The notes under the pieces are model-generated. The model made no database searches and was not told where the DNA came from. It saw only the letters and a program-made list of their open reading frames with translations. 64,000 nt of DNA, from assembly GCA_922989275.2 (NCBI GenBank), contig OV277856.1, positions 84,773,038 through 84,837,037 on the forward strand, given 5' to 3'. How positions within the stretch are numbered: position 1 is the stretch's first letter; every line of letters begins with the position of its first letter. The position numbers and the translations under genes are program-made. Positions 11,202-23,534 of this stretch are shown piece by piece. This DNA comes from Gari tellinella (Eukaryota; Mollusca; Bivalvia; Cardiida; Psammobiidae).

Positions 11202-13100
11202 TAAGAAATAAAACCGTGTTGCAACAAGGGTGCGATTCCCTTATTGATTGATCTTAACACTTATCACGGTAAATAATAGTCTGCTTAGGTTTTGTTGTCC
11301 GCTTATGTTTTGAATTTAAGATTTAAAGTATTCTTATTGAGAATTCGTCGACAATTGAGTTCAGCAGTTCTACTCCGATGACTCGAAATCGCTGAAGTTG
11401 AACATTCTCGCCTAAGCTACGTTTTGACTTTGAAATAAAGGCATATTCTGTAGGAGCTGTCTGCGTCACATTTGTTCTGAATTTAACTGAAATACGCATT
11501 AAAATGTTCTTTTACATATTTGTTTTTTTGTAAAGAATGTATAACACTTATTTGACTGTATTAAATGCAGAGATGCCGATAAATCTGATAGATGATACAA
11601 TCGTAATGAAAACTTAATTACTAGAAGTAATCATACACATTGCATGTGTGCGTTTGAAGAGACAGCAATGTTGTGGACATTCTGTTATTGTGATGGCACC
11701 AATTAGATAATTGAAACTGGAAACCAATTTGTAAATTTATATTATAAAATGTTTGCAAAATTAATGTCATTCAGCGAAGAAGAGCAAGACAGAATCCATT
11801 GTTGGTTTTTTCATGAGTATTGAATTACTCTAATTCTTGAAACAGAATAATCAACATTTATTATACATGTAATAACATATTTGGACGTAAGCAGCAACCA
11901 CATGCACTCAATGTTTAGGATCGTAAATAGCCTTTCTTTCCAGTTGCATTTTTATATCAGACATGGTGTATTGTTTCAACACAGAATATGTTCAACAAGC
12001 GTTCATCGCTTGAATTGGAAATAGTGTTTTGTGAAATAATATGAACATGTTCAAACAAGCATACAACGCTTAGGTTACAAATCTCAAAAACAAGTCTTAT
12101 AGCATTTCATCGGTAGTTTCTAAAAACATACCTTAACATTCGTTATTGTCGGTGAATATATGCATACATTATGATATTGATACCGAACAAGTTAAACAAA
12201 GTTTGATGTAGCTGAAGATCCAAATATGACTTTATGTTAGATCTTGAAACTTGGTACAAAACCTGACTGTGGTTTCCGCACCAAGTCTGTTATAGATTCA
12301 ATAAACAGTGATTGGTGTTTTACATACTATATTATGAGGGAAATATACCAAACAAGCATGCACAATGGATAAAAAATATTATTTGTTGTACAGGGATATA
12401 CCTTACGTCTCTTCAATGTTTTAGTTATATTGTTGTATTTGAATAGCAAGCTTAGCAGTTGGTCTGAGGAAAACGATAAAATGTCTAAGTAAAATAGCGC
12501 CAGAAAGGGCAGAAGTACAATCGATCAAATTTCGTCTTTAACAAATATTAAAGATACAAGACAGGAAACTCCGGAAGTCTACCTTCTGAGCCTTTAAAGA
12601 TGAATAAAACATCAAACATAATTATGATACCATTTATAGAAATATCTAATGGATATTTGTAGAAATTTGTGGTTAAGTGTTAACAAAAAACTCTATTACG
12701 GCTTTGGATCATGACTATTTCCTCAACACAGAGCAGGTTTACGTCAAATTTTGATTACGTCAGGACTTTATAATTACGAAGATATTTTTTAAATATTTTC
12801 CTTAATTACTTGTTAATGTACCTGACGTATTTTAATGATGACGATTAATTATTTTTTTACGTTATTTAAGTTATATATAGATTATTTTTTCATTATTTTC
12901 ATTGAGGTATTTAAAAGGTTTTGTCACACTGTAGGCCTATGAAACAGCAAAGCTTGAAAAAAGTTAGACATTTATATTATTCCTTTTAGTTAAGGTAAAT
13001 TGTTAATGCCTAATAATTGAATATTTAGTAAATAAAATGAGTCCATTATAAACACGCTTTATATAAGAATAGTGCAATCGGAGTATCACACTGAGGCAAA
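11202..13100. other. Intergenic, no gene or repeat recognised
   Basis: About 1.9 kb of AT-rich DNA without recognisable MITEs, coding segments or RNA genes. Confidence 0.5.
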
Positions 13101-13114
13101 CGCTACTTGTATGA

Positions 13115-13307
13115 TGTCGTCTGCTTCGACGTAGTCGTCCGCAACGTTCGTTAAATTTAAATTTATATAATTTTTTAAGTAAAGAAACCTAAAGATGAGT
13201 GTCAAACAATCTGAATCCAGATCAGACGGCGCGTTACGCGGCGTTTGATCTGGATCCAAACTATTTGCAAGATTTAATAAAGTCGCGATCAGCAGGCAAA
13301 GGGTTAA
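13115..13307. mobile_element. B-type MITE with TTAACCCTTTGCCTGC end
   Basis: Core CAAACAATCTGAATCCAGAT..GGATCCAAACTATTTGC (about 13203-13269). The right end AGCAGGCAAAGGGTTAA is a classic piggyBac-type MITE end. The left end is eroded near GTCGTCTGCTTCGACG. Confidence 0.6.
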
Positions 13308-13564
13308 TATTGTTTCCAGCTACACTGACCTCGTTGTATTCACGTAAATCCCCAAGTGACCATTAAAATCAAGACCAGTTTTTCACAGTTATTTGCTAAT
13401 TTCCCTGACTTTACCAGCACATTCGGTGTAATGAATTACTCCTTTCTACTGCTTAAATGTCCAATGAGAATAAAGCTTTAACTTGTATGGAGTACCTTAG
13501 CCTTATCCGTTGTAAATGACCGAGTGTTTCAATCCTCAAACTATAATAGGCGATTTTGTTGAAG

Positions 13565-13640
13565 AATGTTTATAACAATTTGGATCTTGATATGACGTTA
13601 AGTCGCTCCACATCTAATCAGGATCCACACTATTGAGCAC
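13565..13640. mobile_element. Remnant hairpin core (B-type)
   Basis: CAATTTGGATCTTGATATGACG faces CTAATCAGGATCCACACTATTG. No termini found. Confidence 0.4.
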
Positions 13641-13666
13641 TTTGGTGATGTTTTCTATAACAATTA

Positions 13667-13872
13667 CAGTAAAACAACTCCATAACGACCACAACTAAAA
13701 CTAATGCTTATAGAGTATACAACCGTCAGTTGATAGCTTAAAGCAAAGTGACAGTAAAACAGAAAACTCTTGAAGAGCTCTTTGTTGACTGTAATCTTGC
13801 TCTAAGCAGTCACTTGTCGTTAACATCTACTAATTAACACAATTAATTTAACGCCATAAAGCACTTTTACTG
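13667..13872. mobile_element. MITE family D
   Basis: TA-flanked. Left end CAGTAAAACAACTCCATAAC; core CTTAAAGCAAAGTGACAG facing a worn complement; right end ..CACTTTTACTG. About 206 bp, like 42617-42822 and 46318-46523. Confidence 0.75.
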
Positions 13873-13924
13873 TAACTACAGACGAAGCATCTTTAACTTC
13901 TTGCACACTAGCGGCGGATATACA

Positions 13925-14117
13925 TGCCAGAGTGATTACCTCTGCAAACAGATTGGACCCAGATGAGACGCCGCGTCACGCGGCGTCTCATCAGGATCCA
14001 ATCTGTTTTCTATTCTGAAACTTAATTTAAAGAAAAATTTGAAAATTCATATTTTAGAACGATAGCAGACGACACATTGTTGCAGACGAAACAATTACCC
14101 AGCATGCAAAGAGTTAA
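13925..14117. mobile_element. B-core MITE with TTAACTCTTTGCATGC end
   Basis: Near-perfect core at about 13943-14013 (CAAACAGATTGGACCCAGAT.., loop GCGTCACGC). The right end AGCATGCAAAGAGTTAA matches, in reverse, the left end of the element at 45735. Confidence 0.65.
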
Positions 14118-14529
14118 ACCTAAAACTGCCTGGTCTAATATAGGTTAATGCTTTGTTAAGTGGTGAAGACGCTACTACCTTCATTTTAAAGGAACTTAAC
14201 GCAATTAATATATCATACAATGCAACTTAATTGACAACCTTCTGTGGAATATTAACAACTCATTTTTATCCGAATTACACACAATTTTGATAAACTGACC
14301 TCTGAATTAAGTTTTCCTCGTATAAAAATATGACATTTTCTGCACCTTTTTCTACAGTGTATTGGGACCGAAACTGTTTGACATTCATTATATTTACGAT
14401 ATAACTTTAGAAAAGTTATCTAAAACTTGATTTTCAGAAATAAAAGCAAATAACAACTGTTTAATGCAGATGACTTCATAGCAGTGGATAGTATACGAGA
14501 AGCCCACAAACAGACTCCTACGATGTAAT

Positions 14530-14700
14530 CAGTAACACCTCGTTATAACGACCACTAACATAAAGGCTAATTGACTGAATAAAAGACAGGAGATAGCCTC
14601 AGCTTAAAGCAAGGTTAACGGTAACCAGATCTAGTTTATATTTTCATTTCTTTAAATAGCCACCTGTCTTAAAGTGGTCTAAATATAGAGACACCTGTCA
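14530..14700. mobile_element. MITE family D, degraded
   Basis: CAGTAACACCTCGTTATAAC end, then GGCTAATTGACTGAATAAAA and CTTAAAGCAAGGTTAACGG. The right half is largely replaced. Confidence 0.6.
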
Positions 14701-14721
14701 TTACTTGCCAACGCGATCTCT

Positions 14722-15188
14722 TAATACAATAGATAAGACGTTTCTCCGTTTAAATGAAACTAAATGCAAACGCAGTTTTCTAAAATGTAGAAAATGGTTA
14801 TTTCCTGATAATGATGACAGTATTTTTATTCTGAGTGCCAACAATTTGAAGTCGGATCAGACGCAGGGTCACTCTTTAACCCTTTACCTGATAGCATTGT
14901 TTCTAGTATTGAAGATATGCGACTTCTTAAAGCAGGTTGAACGTAAAGCAGAATGCGCCCTAAGGCGCATTCTGCTTTACTTTCAGCCTGCTTTAAGCTA
15001 TTAACTGCTAGAATAAGGAAAGTATTAAATATGACACATATTCATTACGGTATAATTTGGAACTATTTTCTTCAGCGGATGAATAAAATGCATGTGCTAA
15101 AAGTCGCTTCTATAAGGGAAAGGGTTAAAATAGACACAACATTTCTGGAATATTCTCGGATTTGGGATTGATGACGCCTTCTCCACTG
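14722..15188 (-). mobile_element. Degraded family A MITE split by a family C MITE
   Basis: The left part has TTTCTCCGTTTAAATG..AAACGCAGTTTTCTAAAATG and AATTTGAAGTCGGATCAGAC; the right end TTCTCCACTG is at 15179-15188. The C element 14876-15128 is inserted at a TTAA within it. Confidence 0.7.
14876..15128. mobile_element. MITE family C (nested in A)
   Basis: TTAA at both ends. Core CTTAAAGCAGGTTGAACGTA..GCGCCCTAAGGCGC.. at about 14926-14999 is a near-perfect palindrome. The right end TATAAGGGAAAGGGTTAA is slightly worn. Confidence 0.85.
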
Positions 15189-15204
15189 TACACGTTTGAA
15201 AGTA

Positions 15205-15399
15205 CTGTCGAAATTCGATATCTCGAACCCGGTTAAATCAAACATACCCGTATTTTAAAGTTAAAACGTAGCTTAGCCACGTTCTAACTTTGACATATGG
15301 GTACGTTCGACCTAACCGAGCATGAAATAATGCAGTTCATGTGTCGAACTATCGGATAGTTCGAGTATTTAGCGAGTTCGAGATATCGAAGTTCGGTTG
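15205..15399. mobile_element. MITE family L, TA-flanked
   Basis: Ends CTGTCGAAATTCGATATCTC and GAGATATCGAAGTTCGGTTG, with TA outside both. The interior also pairs (TAAAACGTAGCTTAGCCACG..). Ends of this style are typical of pogo/Tc1-like elements. Only one copy in the window. Confidence 0.65.
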
Positions 15400-15409
15400 T
15401 ACTACATTG

Positions 15410-16730
15410 CAGAGTTACGTTTAGTAGTCCACCTTTCTCTTTATAGATATACATAACATAAGAGGTCGCGTTGCTCTTATATGTTTTCAGTACTAAATTT
15501 AACTTTATATAACCAATAAATACCAGATGCTGATATTCCAGTACGAGAATTTCTCATTTAGACTTTATGGGAAATAAACCTATCCTAGATTTAGATTTAC
15601 ATACAACTCCTATATTACGATCACTGACAATTGATCTTATATAGGTCAGATGACAGCTGTAATCAAAATTGAAGAAAGAAATAAAGCTTACTTAAAAAAA
15701 GTTCTCTACTTTCAATTACTTTATGAATCCGTCTGTCATTAGCTAAGTCAAAAAGTTCTTTAACGATCGTGCATGCCATGCAGGACTTAAATACTGTTTC
15801 CCATGAAAGCTATACCGGTTAAAGAAATATATTCATTTCTGAGAAAAAAACACCACTTAACCCTGCGTCATAAACTGTTTCCGGAAAAAATTAAAAAGTT
15901 TTTTTCTTTTTGGAACTACCTACTCGAAGTCCGTTTATTCACATAGAATAACAATCATTAAAACATAACAAATACAAAGGAAACATATACAAAGCATGTA
16001 TGTTTATAAATACGAAAACAACATGCATATACGTACATACTGAAATATTTAGATCCGTTTAAATGTTTTAAATCTGATCTCTCAATGATTTGTTGAACTT
16101 TTGAATTGTTGGATGTCTCAATTTCTTTAGTAGTATTTTTTTCTAAAGTTAATAAATCGTAGTATAAAATGTTCATCACATTCACTGTATGTGTCCTTCT
16201 TTCGCTTTTCATGTAGCTTTTGTAAATAGCATACATAATGTTCCCTATTAATATTAATTTCTTGAAAAATTAAAAAGTACATATACCGGATTGTTAAGAT
16301 TAAACTAATTTTATTCAGAGAAATATTGGAGCACGCTAACACCGAGTCTAGTGCGTCGTCTCCTTTTAAATGGCCATCTGCAAAATTAAATATTGTTGGG
16401 ATATCATATATCTTTAACTTACGAAACATCAATAAGCATATTTAAGAGTACGCTCTTGCTGTAATTGAAGATATATAGAAGACGAGTTCTTTTTCTCGTA
16501 TTGTTGATTTAAGGCTAAAGTATTTGAATAATTATTATTTTCGAAGACCATCATTGTTTTAATGTACTGAATTATTGAAATCATCAAACACATTTTTTGT
16601 GTAATTTAAGTTTATATATACGAGATGCTCTTAGAATAAGACATTCCTTTAACAAAAAAAGCTGTTGTATATAAAAACTCAACAGAACAACAGTAACTTT
16701 CTCATTTTGTCACGTGATGATTTTAGCGAG
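15410..16730. other. Intergenic, nothing recognised
   Basis: AT-rich. Overlapping minus-strand frames at 15958-16432 have low-complexity composition and no motif I can name. Confidence 0.5.
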
Positions 16731-16737
16731 CGAGATA

Positions 16738-16983
16738 CAGTGGAGAATATGTTATTCTTTCCCAATAAACGCGTTTACGCTAAATCTATTATTTGCAGTG
16801 CAAACAGTTTGGAGCCAGATCAGACGCCGGGTAACCCGGCGTCTGATCAGGCTCCAAACTGTTTGCCACTCAGACTAACATGAATAGTCAAAATTGTCGA
16901 AAAGTTGTCCTTTTCTATGTTTCAGTGCAATGCGTTTGCGTACCTTTGCGTTTAAACGGGAAAGAATAACATATTCGCCACTG
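16738..16983 (+). mobile_element. MITE family A, full length (246 bp)
   Basis: TA-flanked; CAGTGGAGAATATGTTATTC end; core with loop GGGTAACCC. The right terminus reads CGCCACTG. Confidence 0.95.
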
Positions 16984-16985
16984 TA

Positions 16986-17160
16986 CCTTCTTTCTCGTAT
17001 TGCCGGGCACCTGACAGAGATAAGCCAACGGTAACCATTCGCATAACTATCTGGCGGTTTACCAACCCACCGAATCAGTTCAAACACACCGACCACGGCG
17101 CCGGGATTCGAAGCTTTGATTTTCCACTTCCGAGGCGCACACCAAAACCTCAAGGAAACG
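16986..17160 (-). mobile_element. Possible tRNA-derived SINE remnant
   Basis: On the minus strand GTGTGCGCCTCGGAAGTGG is followed about 20 bases later by GCTTCGAATCCCGGC (17104-17114 region), resembling a B box of a tRNA-like promoter. The A box is poor, and no tail was seen. Uncertain. Confidence 0.3.
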
Positions 17161-17570
17161 GCTGTCGTCTAATTGATTACGTCATTGCAGTTAAGGGGTT
17201 AAGGTTTAACTTGATTTCTTTTTTAAGGAAGGAACATTGGGTACAATTGTCACGCAGCTTTGAAACTGCTTAGATGTAGAATTACATGACCTAGCATCAC
17301 GACATCTGATTTAGATCATCAAAAGTGCCGCGAAGATGTCCAAGTAAATTCTAGACAAACAGGCTTAAGGTTAATATTTGTTTCCTCTTTGTGCAAATTG
17401 AGTTGCGATTGAAAGTAGTTTGTATGAATATCAAAACGCAAGATAAGTCGTCGTCTGTCCCTGTCCTTCTATTTGTACACAACATTGTTAATCAAAATGT
17501 ATAAAGACACATTTAAAATTGATGGCTCACGACAATATAAAGCAAACGGGTGTCAAAGTACGTAAGCCCA
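17161..17570. other. Intergenic, nothing recognised
   Basis: Only a worn GGCAGT..AAGGGGTTAA-like end near 17190-17205 suggests an old TTAA element. Confidence 0.4.
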
Positions 17571-17571
17571 T

Positions 17572-17758
17572 TTAACTCCCCTTCATGGCCTTACACGAGT
17601 GCAATAGCTAGTTTATAATAATTTGGATCCTGATAAGACGCCGATTGATTAACACTCACTTCAACATTTCATAAGTCAAACAATCTCCAATAACATTTGG
17701 AAAATCAAAAAGACGATAATTGTTTCAAATTGATGACGTCATGTCAGTGAAGGGGTAA
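17572..17758. mobile_element. MITE family B, central part deleted
   Basis: Starts TTAACTCCCCTTCATGGCC. One hairpin arm (TTTGGATCCTGATAAGACGC) remains, then the typical right segment with TGACGTCA at 17734-17741 and GTCAGTGAAGGGG. Confidence 0.7.
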
Positions 17759-17834
17759 ACATGTATAAAGTACGTACATCAATTTAAGCTTTGTGTCTAC
17801 TACAAGTGACATTGGCAAACATTGGCGTGTGGTA

Positions 17835-18080
17835 CAGTGAAAAAACGTTAATCTTTCCCGTTTAAACGTAAACGAAACGCAAACGCAGTGCAATAAAATG
17901 TAGAAAAAGCCAACTTTTGGATATTTTCACCTATTCATTTAAATATGAGTTGCAACCAGTTTGGAACCTGATCAGACGCCGGGTGACCCGGTGTCTGATC
18001 TGGCTCCAAACTGTTTGCAGTGGAAATAATAGATTTAGCGTAAACGCGTTTATTGGAAAACACTTACGTTTTCTCATCAA
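17835..18080 (-). mobile_element. MITE family A, diverged
   Basis: CAGTGAAAAAACGTTAATC left end, TTTCCCGTTTAAACG, and core CAACCAGTTTGGAACCTGAT..GACCCGGTGTCTGATCTGGC. The right end is worn (ACGTTTTCTC without CACTG). Confidence 0.75.
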
Positions 18081-18179
18081 AACCTGCATTGTTTGCTATT
18101 TCATATCAAAGTTTCCGCTGTATGGAAAACACTGTAGTGTCGTTAGATCACATTGTTAATCTATAATGAAATCTTCCAG

Positions 18180-18860
18180 CAAGAACACAGAGAGAGGTAG
18201 AGTCAAATACAGATCACGTCATACAAATGGTAACCATTTAAACCATGTCACAGCAAAACTAAATCATACGGGCGTTTGATTATAGTCTGGGTACAGATCA
18301 GGATCGATAGACTTCACATGTAGAACTACTTGAACTCCTTTACGATGTTCCTTATGCTAAATGCTAAATCTTTATATAACAAGTCAACGTTTGAAACGTC
18401 AGTTTAAAGCTATATCATGGCGATAAGGGGTTAATGGGAGCTAAGTAATTGAATCTGTGCATCAAGGTTGAAATTGTTTGCATCATCGATTGTTTTGATG
18501 ACGGTAAATTGAAGTTGGCAAGATATGCACCTTTGATAATGGCTCGAGACAACAAGATAAAATAGACTGTATTCATTAATTTTAATGCATGTTACAATTG
18601 AACTTGATAGTTTATGATTAGACACATAACAAGAGGTTAAGGCTTATGTTGGTTCTGCTCCACCAAAATACTTTGTACCTTAAAGACAGATGTTTATTAA
18701 CACAGTTTAAAAATATATAAGGCGTCGAGTAATGATGCAAACCCAACAGTGTTAATATTTGCTACATTTTACAGCTGTTGATTTGGATTTCGTTGCGTTT
18801 AAACGAGAACTTATGCTTTCCCAAAGGAATTTACAGTAACGTATGGTTATCATGACCACA
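18180..18860. other. Intergenic with faint repeat traces
   Basis: 18130-18200 is weakly similar to 41645-41700 (TATAATGAAA.C.TCCA). A worn hairpin fragment (TACAGATCAGGATCGATAG) lies near 18290. No coding region. Confidence 0.4.
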
Positions 18861-18862
18861 TA

Positions 18863-19222
18863 CAGTACTCCCTTTCTATAACGGCCCTCTAAACAACGAG
18901 TCCCTTTTTACAACAACGCTTGCCGCTGTTCCCAAAAACTAGAAAAGTATGTCCAACCGTTGCACGACTGCGATATAGCCAGCTTAAAATTATTGTCTTA
19001 TATTTTTTCTCAAAGTCAAATTGGGCATTTTGACAGAAAAAAACCCATAATTACGATCGACAAACAGATTGAATTCAGATCCGGCGATGCGGTACGTAGC
19101 GTTAAATCATTATTCAAGCTGTTTGCAAATGAAAGCTTAATTCCCTACCTATAACAACTCCCTCCGAAACAAACTTTCTCTCGTTGTCTTCCATTGGGTG
19201 TTGTTGTAGGGAGAAAGCAGTG
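18863..19222. mobile_element. MITE family E
   Basis: Left end CAGTACTCCCTTTCTATAAC, right end GTTGTTGTAGGGAGAAAGCA. Between them a core (CAAACAGATTGAATTCAGAT..TTCAAGCTGTTTGC) has lost most of its inner stem pairing. TA flanks. Confidence 0.7.
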
Positions 19223-19445
19223 TACATGTTAAATATCACTCTTTTTTGGTGAGATAGCTTAGAGGATCCATTACGCACGGTGAACTTATACAGAAAGCAT
19301 CATCAGTACATTGTATGTCACCTGTCTTAGGAGTATTACTGTATATTCGTTTGAGTGAGTGTTCTTGAAGCATTGCCTGTCTGTTCATATTACTTCCATT
19401 TTACTGAAACCTAAATCTGAAATAATAAAGACCAACGACCTGGTA

Positions 19446-19691
19446 CAGTGGAGAATCTGTTATTCTTTCCCGTTTAAACGCAAACGTACGCAAACGCAAA
19501 GCACTAACACGTAGAAAAGAACAACTTTTGGACAATTCTGATAATTCTTGTTTATCTTGGTGGCAAACAGTTTGGAGCCTGATCAGACGCCGGGTAACCC
19601 GGCGTCTGATCTGGCTCCAAATTGTTTGCACTGCAAATAATAGTTTTAGCGTAAACGCGTTTATTGGGAAAGAATAACACATTCTCCACTG
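19446..19691 (-). mobile_element. MITE family A, full length (246 bp)
   Basis: TA-flanked; CAGTGGAGAATCTGTTATTC end. Orientation is opposite to 10954 and 16738 by the arm mismatch, yet the loop reads GGGTAACCC like those, so loop and arms have become uncoupled. Confidence 0.95.
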
Positions 19692-19693
19692 TA

Positions 19694-20275
19694 ACTCACT
19701 CAAACCTGAGATTTGAAATGGACAATTCCAACTTAAAAGTAAATGTAGCCGGTTTTGGTTTTAACAGTATTTATTCCGAGGCATAACGGTTTGGACGATA
19801 TTAATGACATGGACAATGATTATTCAGCAAATATTTGCACTATATGGTTCAACATGGACTTCCAATTTCTATTATCTCATTGGGCCATCAAATTTACGCA
19901 AACGAGATTATTGCTCTCAATGATAAATGAAATCCCGGCATATTTATAACAACTTTCAGCAATGAAGTCATCCTCAATGTGACTATTATCAGAGTAATCG
20001 TAATTACTCAATATAATAAATGGTCCTTGCCGATACAGTAGCGAGGAATAATTAGATATAGACGAGGTCGTCATTGATTTCTTGTCGGAGTAATGCTGCG
20101 CTCGTTAAGGTACACATAGGGTGTGTTCATTGACGAAAACTTAACTACAGTACACGTTGTGCCAAGCGACAATGTAAAAACGATGACCATACTGGGTTTG
20201 CAAATAGAAAAAACATTACCACAGTAAAATGCTGTGTTATGCGACCACGTAAAAAGTATATAGTGTCCTAGCCGT
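19694..20275. other. Intergenic, nothing recognised
   Basis: Several short frames occur (19755-19949, 20071-20349) without motifs. No MITE seen until 20278. Confidence 0.45.
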
Positions 20276-20277
20276 TT

Positions 20278-20460
20278 ATCCCATAGATGTTCCTTTAGAA
20301 TAATGCCAGCGCAAGTTTGCAGAAAAGCAAACTGCGCATGAGCTTGCATTTTGTCCTACTTACAGACTGCTTTAAGCTACCCTCTGCTAGGATAAAGAAC
20401 TATTTTGTATGCTGAACATTCAAGGCTGAATAAAGTAGAACACTTTTCTTGGTGGATGTA
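20278..20460. mobile_element. Degraded family C MITE
   Basis: CCCATAGATGTTCC at the left, a worn hairpin (AGAAAAGCAAACTGCGCATG..), then CTGCTTTAAGCTACCCTCTG and CTAGGATAAAGAACTATTTT as in other C copies. Confidence 0.55.
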
Positions 20461-20855
20461 TTAGTTCAATGCGTGAGAATGCGTATCTATGAATTTAAAG
20501 ATTAAAGGACATACCGTAAATCTTGAGCTGAACAACAGCACTAATGTGTATGTAGCTAAATGCGTTAAGCGGAAGTTATATACATTAAAGTATACTCAGT
20601 ACAAAAAGATTGCCGTGCACAAATGCAAATGAATAGCATTCAACTATTTTGTGGCAGCCATGTGCAGCTCCTGATATCGTCTATCGTCACCACCCACTGA
20701 TACCGTAGTCCCGTGCATTACCTCCGGACTACACTCACTTAAATGTATATCGATTCAACTGTTTTTTTTTCCTTTTTTAAGAAATGTCCATGACCTCCTG
20801 AAACTGGACACTTTTCTCTATTTGGACGTTTTCGACTTTTGAGAGAAATACGATT

Positions 20856-21438
20856 ACAGCGGATAAGATGTTATTCTTTCCCGTTTGATAAAAAATTAAC
20901 GCAATGAAACAATTAGCAGCAAATGACGTCTGTTTTAATTTCCGACGATACTTTTGTTACATGTGGATCTTTATGAGTGGCAAATAGGACTGATCGGACG
21001 CAAGTTTACATATTTTATTGTGAGAAAATAAGAATCCACTATGAGTGTTAATGCAGAATAGGAATTACTTCCCCGAGGGGCAGACAATTCAAGCATGGAA
21101 AAGGCTTGCCGAGTCCCAGCGTGGATTATTTTGACCCGATGTGTAGGAGAAAATTCTTATTCTACATCAACAAAACGAATGGTGGAATTTTTTCCCGTTT
21201 AAATCATTTAAACATGATATAAGTAACGAAATATTTGCAATTTCTGTGCATTTTGTTTAGCCAAAACACGACGTTGTTTATAGTAACGTCATCAGAAATG
21301 ACGTCATTTAGTTACCCGCTTCATGCAGACCTTGTGGTAAAGCTAGGCAAACAGTAACAAACGTCACGTGGTATGAAGGATAGTGTGATATCTCTATCTC
21401 ACATGGGCGAAAATTGGAGAAAACACGTCTTGTCCACT
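20856..21438 (-). mobile_element. Degraded family A MITE with foreign interior
   Basis: The left end CAGCGGATAAGATGTTATTC and TGAGTGGCAAATAGGACTG..GATCGGACG match A up to about 21002. A worn right end (TTGGAGAAAACACGTC..CCACTG) is at 21411-21438. Between lies about 400 bp with no A homology, apparently an insertion or replacement, containing a TGACGTCA. Confidence 0.4.
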
Positions 21439-21439
21439 G

Positions 21440-22200
21440 GTACAATTTAGATTAGTGTATAAGTGTCTTATCATATTTTTTTTATTGGGAATGAAAAGCA
21501 CCTACGCCGACATACTGTTTCCTTCCCAACACAGTAACCGTAAACACTTAGTGATGGACGAGGTTGTCATTCATTTCCTGTTATAGAAGCACTATCCTTG
21601 CCATAGTGCGCACTTTACTCATAAAGTGCGGTAACGTTCTTATTTCCCCCTTTAAACGAAACAAGGCGGACAATAAAAACAATTAACTGATTATATTGTG
21701 ATAATATTATGATTATGTTTTCAATTAAAGTTGCTGATAGATTCACGAGCGTTGCACACTGCTTTTACTAGACTACTGCTATGGCTCCAAATTGTTTTCA
21801 TTGGACATCCAGTTTAAGCGTTTCATAACCTATGTGATACATTGTCATTGTATTTTGTACTACCCTTCTATAACGATATAATAAATAAAGTCTTGTTTAT
21901 AGTGAATTTACAGCGAGTATCCGCTTTAACAAAAAGCCAAACTATTGGCTCCTTTAGCAGATTCTAGCTGTTATTTCTGCTTCAAACTTTAACCTTTCTC
22001 TTTCACCACCAATGAAGCTTCAATTGTCTTGCCACAGAAACCGAATTGTTACTGTAGTTATAACCTGCTTTAAAACATGATAATTATGCATTTATAGGTC
22101 ATCGAATTTATTTGTATTGCAGAAATAGATTTCATGTTTGAGGTCATGTTTATTTTCGTTCCTTCCAGACTTAATGTTTCCGTTTGCTTTTCCTGTGACG
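21440..22200. other. Intergenic, nothing recognised
   Basis: AT-rich, no clear repeat borders or coding potential. Confidence 0.45.
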
Positions 22201-22224
22201 ATAATATCTCATTCAACGATTAAC

Positions 22225-22440
22225 ACGTTACTACCTTAACCCGAATAAAATGCTTATTTGCAACCAGTCTACATCCAAATCAGACGCTGCGTAGCGTATC
22301 GTCTTATCAGGGTCCATACTGACTGACACTGGTACATGTATCGATGTTTCTGTAGAAATAATGCCGACAATATAATTTTTTAAGATAAAAACGACTACCA
22401 TCGTTTAAAGCAGGTGAACTCACATCAGTTAATGAGTTAA
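22225..22440. mobile_element. Degraded B-type MITE
   Basis: Hairpin remnant TTGCAACCAGTCTACATCC..CGTCTTATCAGGGTCCATAC at about 22257-22325, followed by a GTACATGTATCGATG right-hand segment. Termini uncertain. Confidence 0.45.
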
Positions 22441-22642
22441 CATGGTCAGTTTCTCTTGATCGCTCAAACGCACATGAATGGGAACTATTTTAAGAGACAG
22501 TTATTTATTCTGGAGGAAAATTACGTTGTTGAATGGACTTGTTGGCTGACAATAAATCGTTTGTTTACCACAATGCTGCTTTCGGAATTATTAAAGATCT
22601 GCTTGCCCTCTTAACCCCAGTTTGGAATAAGTTATTTCCTGT

Positions 22643-22883
22643 TTAACCCTTTCACAACAAACGTCAGATGTTTACCCCTTCACCGTTTCATTGTCGTCTC
22701 CTTCAATTGTGTTGTTTGCAAAATCGTTTCAAAGTAGGTTTTAATGTAGAATGCCATAAAATATATCGATACGATTGTCAATCAGTTTGGATCCTGATCA
22801 GACGCCGCGTTACGCGGCATCTGATCAGGATCCAAACTATTTACAAACGCGATTTTAAGCGTCATTGAGAGTGAAAGGGTTAA
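22643..22883. mobile_element. MITE family B (subtype B'), complete
   Basis: TTAA on both sides. Left TTAACCCTTTCAC.. then TTTACCCCTTCACCG; core CAATCAGTTTGGATCCTGAT..GCGTTACGC..ATCAGGATCCAAACTATT; right GCGTCATTGAGAGTGAAAGG. Best example of the B' subtype. Confidence 0.85.
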
Positions 22884-22914
22884 ACAAAATGAAACACAAA
22901 AGAAGTGTAATAAA

Positions 22915-23104
22915 AAGGAGAAATGAGAAGCCATTTTAAAAAATGTTGACGGTTTATTTTTATCTGAGTGGCGAATATTTTAGACTATGTTAAGACGATT
23001 GAATATCCAATGTCTGATCTAGTTCCAATTTCGTTGCCATGGAAATAAATGTTTAACATTTATAAACGCGCTTATTCGGAAAGAAAAATGTAATCTCCAT
23101 TGTT
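22915..23104 (-). mobile_element. Degraded family A MITE
   Basis: TTTATCTGAGTGGCGAATA, a worn core, TAAACGCGCTTATTCGGAAAG and AATCTCCATTG at the right match A. Confidence 0.55.
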
Positions 23105-23530
23105 AGTGAGCTTGATTATTCAATAAATACTGGTTCATTTGTAATTGAAGGCCACCGGTCCAATATACCAGTTCGTTCTATACGTCGAGGGTGACGCGTT
23201 ATCATGTAAAATACAATATTGTATATAAAACCGTAACACACAGCAGAAACAGGTTAAAACATACGAGGAAAGCAAAACCTTTTTGAAAAAGCCCAATAGA
23301 CAAAGTCGAACCTTTGTTGACTGGTCATTTTACAGAATACGCTAGTATAATATTCAATTTCATCAGTGCCATGCTTTAACATTTTCTCAACAATAAAACA
23401 GTTAAACATCTCTATATCGACCCCTAAATTGTGTGAGTAGTTCGGTGTTTAAGGCACTTAATTAAACCCTGTTCTAGTTCTAGCGCGAGGTTACATGTGG
23501 AGTTAAGTTTGAATACATAATATATACATG
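23105..23530. other. Intergenic, nothing recognised
   Basis: No repeat border or coding region seen. Confidence 0.45.
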
Positions 23531-23534
23531 TATA

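Noticed and set aside
15958..16432. Overlapping minus-strand ORFs
   Set aside because: AT-rich low-complexity composition and no recognisable domain.
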